From the NCBI GenBank assembly GCA_019096065.1, contig JAGUCH010000006.1:2004001-2068000 (forward strand): DNA of 64,000 nt, written 5' to 3'. Below the pieces are notes generated by a model. The model did no database searches and was not told where the DNA came from. It saw only the letters and a list, made by a program, of their open reading frames with translations. Below are positions 27,201-37,900 of this stretch, in pieces (the first letter of the stretch is position 1; each line of letters begins with the position of its first letter). The stretch is from Paracyclopina nana (Eukaryota; Arthropoda; Copepoda; Cyclopoida; Cyclopettidae). The translations under genes were made by a program, and so were the position numbers.

Positions 27201-30200
27201 AAATGACCGACAAATTTTTGGTGATGGGTGCGTTTTTTGCCCGACACATTTGGCATAGTTGTAAAATGACCGACAAATTTTTTGGCGACGGGTGCGTGTT
27301 TTGCCCGACACATTTGGTATAGTTGCAAAATGACCGAAAACTGTTGGAAATGGCCATGTGAAAAGTCCAACAAGTGTAATTTGTGTGACAATATTTTTTG
27401 GCTGTTTTACGAAGTCCCAATATCAATTTGCAAGTAATGAAAAGTCTGGTTTCTCTGTTTCTCATCATTTTGCTAAGTGGCTCATATAACTCAGCTAAAA
27501 CTTAACAAAAGTTGAGTATTTTGTGGCGGCATTTGGATAAGCTTATTCATTGTTGAAACAGCACTTCAAATTGTTCCACAATGAACTACGTTGAGTCACA
27601 AGGCAAGAAATCCGGATCAAAAATATTTATCAGTGACGACTACCAGTACATCAAAAACAGGACAAGAGGAGAGAAATTTTACCTTACGTAAGTTACAAAT
27701 CGTATATTTTGATAAAGTTTAACATTGCCTTTATAGATGTCAACTTCGAACTTGTCATGGAACAGGCTGCATTAACTTGCTAACGCAAGTTCTGAAGCAC
27801 CTTAAACCTCACAATCATCCCATTGAGGAATATGGAAAGGTGAAGCATGATTTGAGGTCAGAGTTGCTTAATGCCGCCCAAGCTCAGTCGAGACTAACAA
27901 CTAGGGAGATTTTCAATGATGTCACAAGAAATCATCCAGGGGGCCATCTACTGACCTACAGGCAAATGAGCTCAGGAATGAATGCCAGGAGGCGTGTAGC
28001 TATACCAAAGAGGCCTCAAACTGCTGCTGAGTTTGTAGAACGAATCCATCACACGGAGAGACTGCAACAATACTTTGTCAGGGAAGTAAAAAATGATGAT
28101 GGTGAAGTCATTGCAGCTATATTTGGTCACCAGGACCTAATCCAAGCTTTTAGCAATGCAGACTTGGTTTTGTTTGATGGCACATTTTTTACTGTACCGT
28201 CACCGTTTTATCAGCTTTTCAACCTAATGTTTGAAGCTGGTGGTAGCTTTTTCCCTGCATTCAATATCTTAATGGTGGGAAAATCATTTGATGAATATCT
28301 TTGTGTGTTCCAAGCGATACGAGAGATTGTTCCCAATTTTTCTCCTACCAAATGTATGGCAGATTTTGAAAGGGCATCTAGAAATGCCATGAAAGCTGTT
28401 TTTCCAGGCGTTAGAGTATCAGGCTGTTTATTTCATTTTAGCAGAAATGTCTTCAAACATGTTCAAAAACTGAAACTTTGCAAACAGTTCACAAAAAATT
28501 CCTTCTTTCGTAAATGGGTGAAGATGCTCATGTCATTGGCAATGCTACCAGCAAATGCCATTCATGAAAGTCATGACCAATTGCTTGTCATGAAGGCCCA
28601 AATCATTGATTTTTCACCTGAGGATCTAGTCAACTTAAATAGATTTTGCACTTACTTTGAGAGAACTTGGATTTCTGGAATTTCTCCGGAGGATCTGTCA
28701 GTTTTTGGACTCGAGCATGCAACTAATAATGGCTGTGAGTCTTATCATTCATGGCTGAAGCAGACGATCAAGACTCACAGGCCAAATGCTTTCAACTTTA
28801 CCTTAACTTTGAATTTAATTTTCGAAGACAAAGCACTTGATTTTCATCGTTACATTTTAAGCAATGGGAATCCCATTAACAGAGAGCGTAGGAGAGCTGT
28901 AACTGAAAATCTTGATAGACGTCGAGCAGCCGAAGCTATCCTTGAAGTTAATGCTATTACCAACCTCGAATTTCTTAAGACAGTCAGTCATACTTTGGAT
29001 GGTCAAGTACGAGAACTACAACTACGCTTACGCCGAAATCCTTTAATTTTGCAGGATGATCCAGAAGTTGTGGATATCAACAACATTAGTGAGGAAGATG
29101 AGATTCCTGACAACCCTGATGAAAATGCAAATGAAGAGCCTGACGACATTCAATCTGATAACTCTTGTTTGATTTGTACTGGTCCCAGGGATGGGCACCA
29201 TGCCTTTGTCCCATGTGGGCATGCCATTGCCTGCCAAAACTGCTGCAATCGGATAATGCTAGATGATGAGCCGCGATGCCCCTATTGTCGCACTTCAGCA
29301 ACAAATGTCATTAGGGTTAGGATTCAAACTTTATAAGCTGAAGTGATTCTGCAATCTTTAGGGTTTGGCTTCTATGTATTTAGTCAAACTTGTGCATTAT
29401 TTTTTTGTTCTTTTCAATAATGCACAAAGAGGTAAAAGATTGCATGACTTTCATACAAGCTAAAATCCACTGAGAAAGAACAAATTGCTTGTGTGAGAAT
29501 TCCTTCAGCTTTTAAGAGTGTGTAATGCATTTCTTGCATTATTTTAACAATAAAAGCTATTTCTATTTTTAGTGAAATAAATTAGAGCTGAAATATGATA
29601 CAATTTTAACTATGAAAACAAATATTACTCTCTGTAGCCAGTGATCCCTGATGTTTCCAAGACCACTATACTCGTCTTGGTCAAGAGCTTGTCATAAGCG
29701 AGCGAATCTTTGACACACTGAGTCAAGAATTTTGCGTTTCCTTAGCAGTTACGTAGTAGGATAACGCGATGCGCAAGTTTTCACGTATGCGAATTCATAA
29801 GTACAAGTGCATAAGTTTCACTTTGCCTCACATTATGAGTCAAGTTGCCTCAATTAACAGTCGCGAAATCAACGTAGCACATCTTTCTTATTTCCTATAA
29901 GCTATAAATATTGCATCCTAGCACCTGGCAGAGCAAGTAAGAGCAGCCAATTCTATAGCCAAAGTGGTTTTTAAGCAAAAAAGTGGCTGGAAGCCAAACA
30001 AATCCGAAGTACTAATGATGACTATGTTTATTATTTTGGCTATTTTTTCATCTGTAGATAATTATGTTGCCACCTTTTCCGCCATATCCACCTCGGCCAC
30101 CTCGACCTCCACGTCCATATCTTCTAAAGTAGGTAGGTTTCTTCCATTTCTTGCCAAAATCTTCTTCCTCCTCTTCTTCATCAGATGAAGGTTCTCTTTT

Positions 30201-33094
30201 CCTTTTCTTTTTTGGTTTTTCGGCCTCTTCAAGCTGCTTTGACAAAGATGCATACTTTTTTTGAATAAGCTTCATACTTTTCATGGTATCTTTCAATTCA
30301 TTGCGGAGGTTTTCTATGCTATCTGAAAAAAAAACATTTAAATATTTTTTAAGCACATGTTTTTCTTATATTACCTTCATGACTGTCAAGCGGCGGGTTG
30401 GTAGGTGCATGACCAGGAGAAGGAGGGCCGGGAGGAGAAAGGCCGCAAGGAGCATGGCCAGAGGGATCGGGGCCAGAGGGAGCATGGCCGGGAGGAGCAT
30501 GGCCGGGATTACCACGGCCAGGGGGATCCTGGTTGGCTGGCAGGCTTGGATCACCTGGCTGCTCCATTTCTTGATGGTCTAAAATGGTAGAAGAAGAAAA
30601 AATAAACCTTTTAAAATAAAAAGCGTTACGAACTTACTTTTACTTTCAACGTTACGCTGCAGCAAAAGAAGAAGGAATGCTGAGTTGTGCCTAGTGATGG
30701 AACGAGTTGGAACTTGACTCGGAAACTCGAACGGCTAACTTGACTCGGAGGACATAAGTATTTGACTCGAAAAATATTTCTGGAGAACTCGGAAAACTCG
30801 GGAGCAATTTTTGAAAACTGGAAAGTTTGAAAAAAAAATTAGAAAACAAAAATTTTGCCAAACTGAAAAACCCGAGCCTGAACGGAGCACGACTTTTGTT
30901 GGCTCAATCCACCTCTATTAAGCGCTTCAGCGAACTGAGCGCACACGTCGATGGTATCACATTTTTGAGGCCAACTTTTCTGAATTGAAGGCAAAAATAA
31001 TGCTTATTTGCGAGCATGCCGAATTCTTTAGAGCAATGTAATAGCTCAATATTGAATTAGTGAATTAAGCTAGTAAAGAATGCAGTTTGTTAATGCTTAT
31101 GACTCTTATTTTATTTATACTGCTTTTGATCAAGGTAGGACAGGCTCACAAAAATGATTCTTCAGCATCAGCTGATTGCCGCTACAGCAACGATAATTTG
31201 ACAGAAAAATTAATTCCTTTGATTTGATTTAAGCTTCCAAGCAAAATTTGCAACCCTTGAAGATGTTGACGAGAGTGACAATTTTTTCAAGCAGTCATTG
31301 CCATTCAAGGTTTCACCTTGCCAAGTCATTGCGAGCTTTGTTCCAGGATTTCAACCATCAATTTAAACCTTTGAAAATTCATGGTAAGAAATATGCTCAG
31401 ATAGTAATTGGGCTTTGCTTACGGAGGCTCTGTTAGTAATGATTTTTGCCGCTAGGAGGAGCTAATGATAGCCCAGCTAATAGCAGCGTAGGCTAAGCAG
31501 GCTGAAAATTGAATTTCGATCTGTTTCTGTTTGCTTTCTGGAAAAGGCAGAAAATCTCTCGTTTCTTGACAAGAACACCAAATATTTCGTTTTTAAAAGT
31601 CAAAAAGCCAAATGATAATGATTATGCGATGAACTAGTTGAAGCGACTTTGAAAAAGAATCGGAGGTTACTCCTAATGCCATCTTTTTTACCTTATTGGG
31701 AAAAATGTAACTACACCGTGAGCAAAGCCCAATTCTTTGCTAAGATGAAAATCAGGCTACATTTTTTTAAATAGCAAATTAGGGACTTCAGAATGTCAAT
31801 TTTTAGCTTACAGCCATTCGAAAATTGACTCTAGACAATTTTCACGAGTTTTTCCTCATGAGCGTCCAGAAGGGACTTTAACCACTTTGCATGGTTGATA
31901 GCAAGCATGCCCTCACAATTTGGGGGCAATTTATCTTATTATTATTTTTCAGCTGTGCGTGGTCGTACGATGGATAAAAATGCTGTAAAAAGGATAAATG
32001 AGTGCCTTTGCAGGCACAAAGATGAAGACCACATTTTTATAGTAATGCTGGGCTCTAATAACTTTCATTGGAGGCACCAAAACAACTTTACAGCGGAGAA
32101 AGTTGTTGCTTTGTTCAAAGAAGTGTTGGACCATGCCATTTCAATGCCAAAGTAACATTCCTTTATGTGATATTAATGATAATCCATTGGCAACAAACAT
32201 TCATAGGTGCAAGATAGCAATAGTTGGACTCCTACCAAGCCCTCTATATGAAACCTCTGCATTGAACCAGCTTAATGTAAGCAATTTTGAAGAATGAATT
32301 ATGTTGAGTAAACTTACATTCACCTTTTTAATCCAATTCAGGTGGCATCAAGTAAGCTGAAAGAGTTGAGCATGGAATATGTGAATGCCTACTTCATTCC
32401 AATCAACAAAACTTTCCATAAAAGGGACGACCTATTTGTTGATGGCATTCACTTGTCCAATGAATGTTCACGTTTATTGGCAAAAACAATCTTTAATTAT
32501 GTACTTGACATTGATTTTAGCTAAAATAATTAAAAGAGTGGGATGTGTCCCCATTACTAAGTTGTGTCGGACATTTTGTAACTGTGTCGTGTCGGACATT
32601 TTACAACTTGACAAAATCTGTCGGACATTTTACATCTGCGCTGTGTCGGACATTTTGCAACTTGACAAATCCTGTCGGACATTTAACATTCTATTTGTCG
32701 GACATTTTACAACTATGACAAAACTGTCGGGCAAAAAACGCAGTAGATGTCGGTCATTTTGCAACTAGTCGTGTCGGTCATTTTACAACTTGATTTTCGG
32801 TCAAAAAAAGTTCCCCCGATATACCTTTATGAGCCTTCTGTACAGGTTCTCTCGGTGTCTACAGCGTTCTTCAAAGGACTTTGAGTATCTTTCCCTTCGG
32901 TTCTCAGCTGATCGCTCAGCCTATGATAAAACATGTTTGCGCAAGGTATTACAGCAATTCCCCCAAATTACCTTGCTTTTTAGCTTGTCGAGTAGGACGA
33001 TTTGCTGATTTGTTTCCCTGTCAACCCCGGGATTGAGGTGGAGCATCGCATGTGGGACTTGAGATTTGAATTCGCCAAATCTTTTCCCACCCAT
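24252..33094 (-). CDS. Uncharacterised 796-residue coiled-coil / low-complexity protein
   Basis: I do not recognise this protein. Twelve exons were reconstructed on the minus strand: 32972-33094, 32825-32920, 26922-26990, 26776-26838, 26582-26720, 26317-26525, 26144-26251, 25615-26088, 25049-25543, 24833-24993, 24631-24769 and 24252-24566. They join in frame to 796 residues plus TAG. Residues about 25-110 are charged and helical (ENRRERYSKSFEERCRHREN, RKAVDRITSQRRQAELEE) and probably form a coiled coil. Two Ser-rich blocks, PWGEMEGDFSSRRSSLRS and PWGFEANASRRSSLSS, look like an internal repeat. A basic, Ser/Thr/Pro-rich middle follows, then a Gly-rich loop (GFGGGGASED) and a conserved-looking C-terminal half with MPRGPGGIIICSSPPPPG. 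No signal peptide or membrane segment. Intron 2 (26991-32824) holds a complete MULE transposon. Intron 10 (24770-24832) starts with GC (AAG|GCAAGG) and is open in frame, so it may sometimes be retained. Confidence 0.8.
27060..27067. repeat. Target-site duplication, left copy
   Basis: GATATACC directly before the first base of the transposon (TGGGCTCC). The same eight bases follow its other end at 32818-32825. Eight to eleven bp is the usual duplication length for Mutator-like elements. On the host gene's strand this copy reads GGTATATC and lies inside the host intron. Confidence 0.9.
27075..27345 (-). repeat. Left subterminal repeat array of the MULE
   Basis: About ten copies of TGTCGG(A/G/T)CA read on the minus strand, separated by 15-40 bp of similar AT-rich spacer (TTTTACAACT, AAAAAACGCACCC). 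They mirror the array at the right end. Arrays of this kind usually bind the transposase N-terminal DNA-binding domain, here a FLYWCH finger. That role is inferred. Confidence 0.85.
27581..29336 (+). CDS. MULE transposase with FLYWCH and RING fingers
   Basis: Two exons, 27581-27687 and 27737-29336 (49-nt intron), give 568 residues. An N-terminal FLYWCH-type zinc finger (about residues 15-70: FYLTCQLRTC, then KPHNHP) should bind the element ends. The MULE DDE core follows: first Asp in LVLFDGTFFTV, second Asp in CMADFERA with the family C-x2-H motif (GCLFHF) after it, and the catalytic Glu in NNGCESYHSWLKQ. All three catalytic residues are present and there is no frameshift, so the enzyme may be active. 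The C-terminus is a C3HC4 RING finger: CLIC, VPCGHAIACQNCC, CPYCRT. An acidic stretch (NISEEDEIPDNPDENANEEP) links the parts. RING domains commonly act as E3 ubiquitin ligases; what it does here is unknown. Confidence 0.93.
30048..30567 (-). CDS. RGG-box / coiled-coil protein inside the MULE
   Basis: Two exons, 30375-30567 and 30048-30322, with a 52-nt intron, give 155 residues. The N-terminal part is Pro/Gly-rich with GHAPPGHAPSG-like repeats. Next comes a helical heptad-like segment (LRNELKDTMKSMKLIQKKYA), a KKKRKRE nuclear-localisation-like cluster, an acidic run and a C-terminal RGG box (RRYGRGGRGGRGGYGGKGG). RGG boxes bind RNA or DNA, so an accessory nucleic-acid-binding role in transposition is plausible but not shown. 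It is transcribed opposite to the transposase and SGNH genes. I know no named homologue. Confidence 0.72.
31231..32524 (+). CDS. SGNH/GDSL-hydrolase-like protein inside the MULE, 5' end unsure
   Basis: Four exons join in frame: about 31231-31383, 31953-32151, 32207-32276 and 32342-32524 (TAA). The first may have an upstream partner, because its frame is closed just before an acceptor-like TTTAAG. SGNH landmarks appear in order: a block I-like VTIFSSSHCHSRF (Ser and His present, the usual Asp of GDS absent), FIVMLGSNNF (block III, G-x-N-N), IAIVGLLPSPLY (a strand after block III in this family) and VDGIHLSNECSRLLA (block V, the catalytic Asp-His pair). An esterase or lipase-like fold is therefore likely, but catalysis is not assured with the altered block I. 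It ends 50 bp before the right repeat array, so it is carried by the transposon. Confidence 0.65.
32568..32805 (+). repeat. Right subterminal repeat array of the MULE
   Basis: About ten copies of (T)GTCGG(A/G/T)CA in direct orientation, often followed by TTTTACAACTTGAC. This is the inverse counterpart of the left array. The last units before the end switch from GGACA to GGTCA, as the first units at the left end do in reverse complement. Confidence 0.85.
32818..32825. repeat. Target-site duplication, right copy
   Basis: GATATACC immediately after the element's last base. On the host gene's strand it reads GGTATATC: its first G is the last base of exon 2, and GTATAT is the working 5' splice site. 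The insertion therefore duplicated the splice donor exactly. Confidence 0.9.
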
Positions 33095-34906
33095 TTTGTC
33101 GGGCTAGTGCGTTGAAGTAGCTATGAAAAAAGATGTACGAGTTTGATCAATTTTTATCTGCGGTGAAAGCCGGCGGCTTTCTTCTTTGTACGTCTGCCTC
33201 CCACCTGATTTTGCACCTCATGGGACAATCGTCATGCACAAGCTGTATTTACTCGTTTCCTAACGAATTTTACAAATTGCTACCCTAGCGCTAATGGAAA
33301 ATGCAAAATAGCTAGCAATTTTGTCCTCTCAAAAGGAATCTGCCAAAATATGTAACTTGACATTAAACATATGATAGCCATAATCATCCTAATCATAGTT
33401 TCACGCAACCTTGCCGCATTTTTTCTCATGACCAGCTCATTTTTCTATGAATGGACCTTCAGCTGAGAAATCAATGTATTGACCCGTTTCCAGCCCACCG
33501 AACGCACATTTGTGCGTCGCGGCCGGCATCAGCTGTTTTGGCGACAACACGTGGTACTACTATATACGCGTTGTTTAAAAGCAAAACAAAGCATTTTCAA
33601 GGTGGAAAAAAGAACGTCGTGGCGTGAAATTGCGAGGTTGATTGTGTGAGTGCTTATAACGGCATTAGTTGTCATGAACACGGGACAAACACTCATCCTG
33701 CTGCTCCAGCAGAACATATACCAGCGAGTCAGTATATTTACGAAGAGGCACACAAAAGCTGCCAGGTATGGTATACGAAGCTACACGTTTTCGTGAAAGC
33801 AACGTGTGAAGAGCGAAAAAAAGTTTTGCACTATGGCTACGCTGTAGGCAGCCTATATGGTGGGAAGCTTCTAAAATGGCCGATTTTGGCTCGCGTGGAT
33901 TAGCGCAAATATTGCAAATATTTCATGCTTCAATATTATAAGGCAACAATCTTTATGCATGTTTTTTCAGTCATTATACAGCCCCGCAGATGCATTTTTG
34001 AGTCCCACGCGACGAGCGTTTCATTATTATTATGTGTCTTCTTCTCCATGAAGAAAAACGTAGCAAAATAGGCAAACGTCGTTGGCGGGGACAAGAGAAC
34101 AAACAGACAACTTGATCTCACCAGGCTACGCCATAGTCTCAAAGCTGGTGCACCATGGTCGTCCCAACATGAGCCATGCTTGCATTTCCTAGTTTGAAAA
34201 GAGAAAGCCCGCGGTGCATCGCGAAATGGGGGCTTAGCGCGGCTCAAAAATGCCTCTTAAGGTCCAAAAACGAGCCCGAGCCCAAGATGACCTCTTGGGG
34301 ATGCCTTCGAGTTTTTAAAAAGGCCAACTTCTCGAGGGTCGACCCGTTGGAAAGGCTCCGAGTCGAACTGACCGAATCGTCCTTTTTGGAGTTGCGTGCC
34401 CCCGACGTGGACTGGAAAAGGGAAAGCAGTCTCACTGGAGCCCCTTTCCCGTGGTGTTGGCCCAAGCCAGGAAAGCTAGAAAGGTCCCTGAGTCACTCAA
34501 GGCAGGTGCTGCCCCCCTTCAATGCACAGCAGCTTACAACAGCGGATTTTTCCACAACACACTTCCAAAAAGAACGTGCGACGACCCTACGCCATATCAT
34601 CGAGCTGGTGCCACCGCCGAGCTCCAACGTTGAGGCCTTACTCGCGAGGCCTTTTGCATCCCCACGTTCGCGTCGAATCCGCGGGCAAGGCCCTTGCCTT
34701 TGGCGAAGCCCACCACCGCTGACCTTTGCAAGCTCGGCCATGGTTAGCCAGCGACAGCTATAGTGTGAATCGTGATTTTTTTGCCAGTGCTTTGAGTGCT
34801 TTCGGACCCGTTTTTCTTTGGTGCGCGCGCGTGATCGGCATCGCGACCCGTACGTCAGCCACCATTTGATGCATGAACTGAGCGAGTCTTCGCGTTCAGC
34901 CTCGCC
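33095..34906. promoter_or_regulatory. Shared upstream region of the minus-strand gene and onecut
   Basis: The two genes are divergent, with 1.8 kb between their ATGs, so this region should hold both promoters. From about 34,150 it becomes GC-rich, as expected of a 5' UTR or promoter of onecut. A 195-codon open frame at 34176-34763 (+) ends 144 bp before the onecut ATG. It has no recognisable domain and is best seen as leader or upstream-ORF sequence. No clear TATA box can be assigned. Confidence 0.45.
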
Positions 34907-37900
34907 ATGAGTGTGAAGCTGAGCAACGATGATCGGGAGGAGGCGAAGAGGTCGGAGGCCGGCGGCGAGGTCACGCAACCTCCGGCCTCGATGACAGCGG
35001 CCGCGGCTCTGGGCATGAACCTGAGCGGTGGCGGTGACGGTGAAGTGGAGGGAGCAGGCGAAGCAGGAGAGGCAGGTGGCGGAGGCAGCGCTGCATGCAG
35101 CAGCACTAAAAGCAGTGGCAGTAGCAGCGCCGGCGACGACGACGTCGACGACGACGAGGACAAGAGGGCCAACGCTCTCATGACCCGTGGGCGGGCGCTA
35201 AAGCAGCAGCAGCTCCTGATGAGCTCAGAATCTAGTCAGACCTCCGACCGAACGGTGGTCAACTCACTACGATCTGCTTCTCAACCACTCGTCGCCACTG
35301 ACACTGCTACCATAACTGCGAACGCCAAACTGATCCTCGCCACTTCTGCCACCAACGCCAACGCCAACCAACACAAGGACGCCAAGATGATCGACGCCTC
35401 CGACTTCAGGATGGTCGACCCGGGATGCTCCTACACCAGCCTCGCCGCGGCCGCCGCCGCCCAACACTCCGCCAACAACGGACGCATGACCCCGCCCCAC
35501 AACCACCACCACGCCCACCACCACCTCCAGCACCATGGCCCCCCCTCCCACCACCACCTGCACCCCTCGCACGCCATGGCGAGCTACGTCAACACCTCCT
35601 ACACCACCCTCACGCCCCTGCAGCCCCTCCCGCCCATCTCCACCATCTCCTCCATGCAGGACAAGTTCACGCCCTACAGCCCCTCGGGCGGACACAACGG
35701 AGGCGGAGGCGGCGGAGACGCCACGCCCACCCACGACGGCCCCTCCGTCTCCGTGGGGAACTTTGTCATGCAGAGCAACCTCTCGCCCTACATGTCCATG
35801 TCCCCGCCCCACTACGCGAGCCACGCCTCCGCCGCAGCCGCGGCCCTCGCCATGGGCGCCCACTCGCCGCCCCAGGGCTCCGACGGCCACTACGGGCACA
35901 ACGGCCTTCACTCCAAGCAGGAGCCCCTGAGCCCCAACTCGTACTACGCGTCGGAGCAGCGGCCCTCGCCCGCCCACCACGAGATGTCGCCCCACTCGAT
36001 GGGCGAACACTCCCCCGGCACCAACAACGTCGTGCCCACCTCCACCAGCTACGACCCGCTCACCTCCAACAACAACCCCAGCCTCAATGGGGGTATGACG
36101 AGCCCCCACACCATCAGCCCCGTGCCCCACGCCTCGCCCCTCCTCCACCACAGGGACATGTCCCCGCCCTCGCCCCACGGCAACGGGGCCAGCCTGCTCG
36201 CGGCCGCCGCGGCCTCGGCCATCGGCGGCCACCATGGAGGCCAGCACATGAGCATGGGCAGCTCGACGCCAACCATGGTCACGTTGAAGTCGGCCCCGTC
36301 GAGCAACAACAACAACCAGAGCTCGGGCGGCGAGGCCGAGGAAATCAACACCAAGGAGTTGGCGCAGCGCATTTCAGCTGAGCTGAAACGCTACTCCATC
36401 CCGCAAGCCATTTTCGCGCAGAGGGTCCTGTGTCGGTCGCAGGGCACCCTCTCCGACCTCTTGAGGAATCCCAAGCCCTGGTCGAAGCTCAAGTCTGGTC
36501 GGGAGACATTCAGGCGCATGCAGAAGTGGCTCCAGGAACCGGAGTTCCAGAGGATGTCGGCCCTACGTTTAGCAGGTAAAATCCATTTTTTTCCATATCT
36601 TCATTACTCCCCGCGTTGCGTGTTCACATCCCAAATGGAATGTCGAATCGCCGATCGGGGCAAATATATTTCAACGCTAAGACAGAAAAAAGGGGGGCAA
36701 ACCGGCTCGCTCGCCAACCACCCTTACAATTCTTTTTTTTTCTTTTTTTGGCTGAACAGCTACCAATTTCGTACTGTATGCTACTACAATGCTGGCAATG
36801 TTAATTCCACACTCTTTTTCGACGCCAAAGTCAACAAAATGCCATCAAATGTGTCCCATGACAATCGGTTTCCCCCCGTTGCTTTTCTTTTCAAAAAGTG
36901 GGATTTTATGGTAGAAAAGGAAGGACAATTATCATCATTACCTGCCGCAAAATCGACCTCAAGGGCCGTAGATATTACAAGCATTTGTAGTCGTTGTTTT
37001 CCATAGCTACAAACCCATGAAAACTTACATAAGAGAGAGAGTTTACTGTTGGCTTGTAAATTGGCACCTTGATGTTGCAAAGCCATAAAAATTAAGGGAC
37101 AGATGGATGGAAGAACGCACGGGGTGTTTGCAGGAAACGCGTAGAAAAAAACGCGCGCGTCCCCTTTTGAAGCAAGTGCAGATCGCTCTAGCTCCTGCAC
37201 AAGTTTACAGTTTCATTACATGGATGTCAGTCAATTAATTAAAGAGAGGGAAAGCTCTAATTAAGTCGTCCAGCGATGTCAGTCAAGAGTCCAAAGGATG
37301 CGCAGCGGTGGCTTTCTTGAAACGGCATTCTCAGCCAGTGTGACGAGCCAATTACGTAGAACCAGAAGCCTGTGTGTTCAGATGATTTTGATTTTGTGGG
37401 GCTTGAGCTAAGGTCGCAAGAAACGTTAAAGTCTGTCTGTGACGTACAGCCCCTGCAACCGTGGTGAAAGCCTTTTCTTTTGACTTTTGATGGGTGGAAA
37501 AAAAATCATTCCAACTTCTCAAATGTCACTTTGAAATGGCGTGTGAAATTTCGCAACATTATTAAGCAGCTTCCCAGATAATTCAATCTCGAGAAATTAA
37601 GTGATGGCAAGATTCCGGTCATGTCCGTCCATCGGATCAAAGTTTGCATAGATCTCCTTAATGCTCCGGCTCGGTTGCTTCTTTATTGACAGGGAAAACG
37701 AAGTAATGAAATTAGTTGTTAGCATGCTAATGCAATCACGGAGGAGCTCCGAGGAGGAATCCTTGTCATCGCGCAGAGGATATCCCATCTAAAAATCAAT
37801 GTACGCACAAAAATCGACCTGTTTTTGGGGGTCGATCCTTTAACTTCGATTTTCTAGCTAATCAATGACCTCACTCTCACGACAATCAATTTTCTCAACT

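Larger units (their letters stand above)
27068..32817. mobile_element. Complete Mutator-like (MULE) transposon, 5,750 bp
   Basis: A class II element bounded by identical 8-bp target-site duplications. Its ends are imperfect terminal inverted repeats (TGGGCTCCATCATTTTGTCCGA against GGGGGAACTTTTTTTGACCGA). Just inside each end lies an array of short motifs of the form TGTCGGNCA in opposite orientation, probable transposase-binding sites. Inside are a FLYWCH-MULE-RING transposase (+), an RGG/coiled-coil gene (-) and an SGNH-like gene (+). The transposase frame has no breaks and the duplication is perfect, so the insertion looks young. It lies in intron 2 of the unnamed minus-strand gene. Removing the element and one duplication copy restores an intron of 76 nt, a typical size here. 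Confidence 0.92.

Noticed and set aside
27075..27345. Regularly spaced short repeats resembling a CRISPR array
   Set aside because: The genome is eukaryotic, repeat units vary, spacers are themselves repeated, and the mirror array at 32568-32805 identifies them as transposon subterminal repeats.
34176..34763. 195-codon frame upstream of onecut
   Set aside because: Lies in the probable GC-rich leader of onecut and has no recognisable motif; kept only as a note on the promoter region.
35267..36381. Open frames of 326 codons (-) and 318 codons (+) over onecut exon 1
   Set aside because: They are frames shadowing the GC-rich, repeat-coded His/Pro/Ala region of onecut. Their own translations are low-complexity Arg/Pro or Gly/Val runs, and the onecut frame leads directly into the CUT domain.
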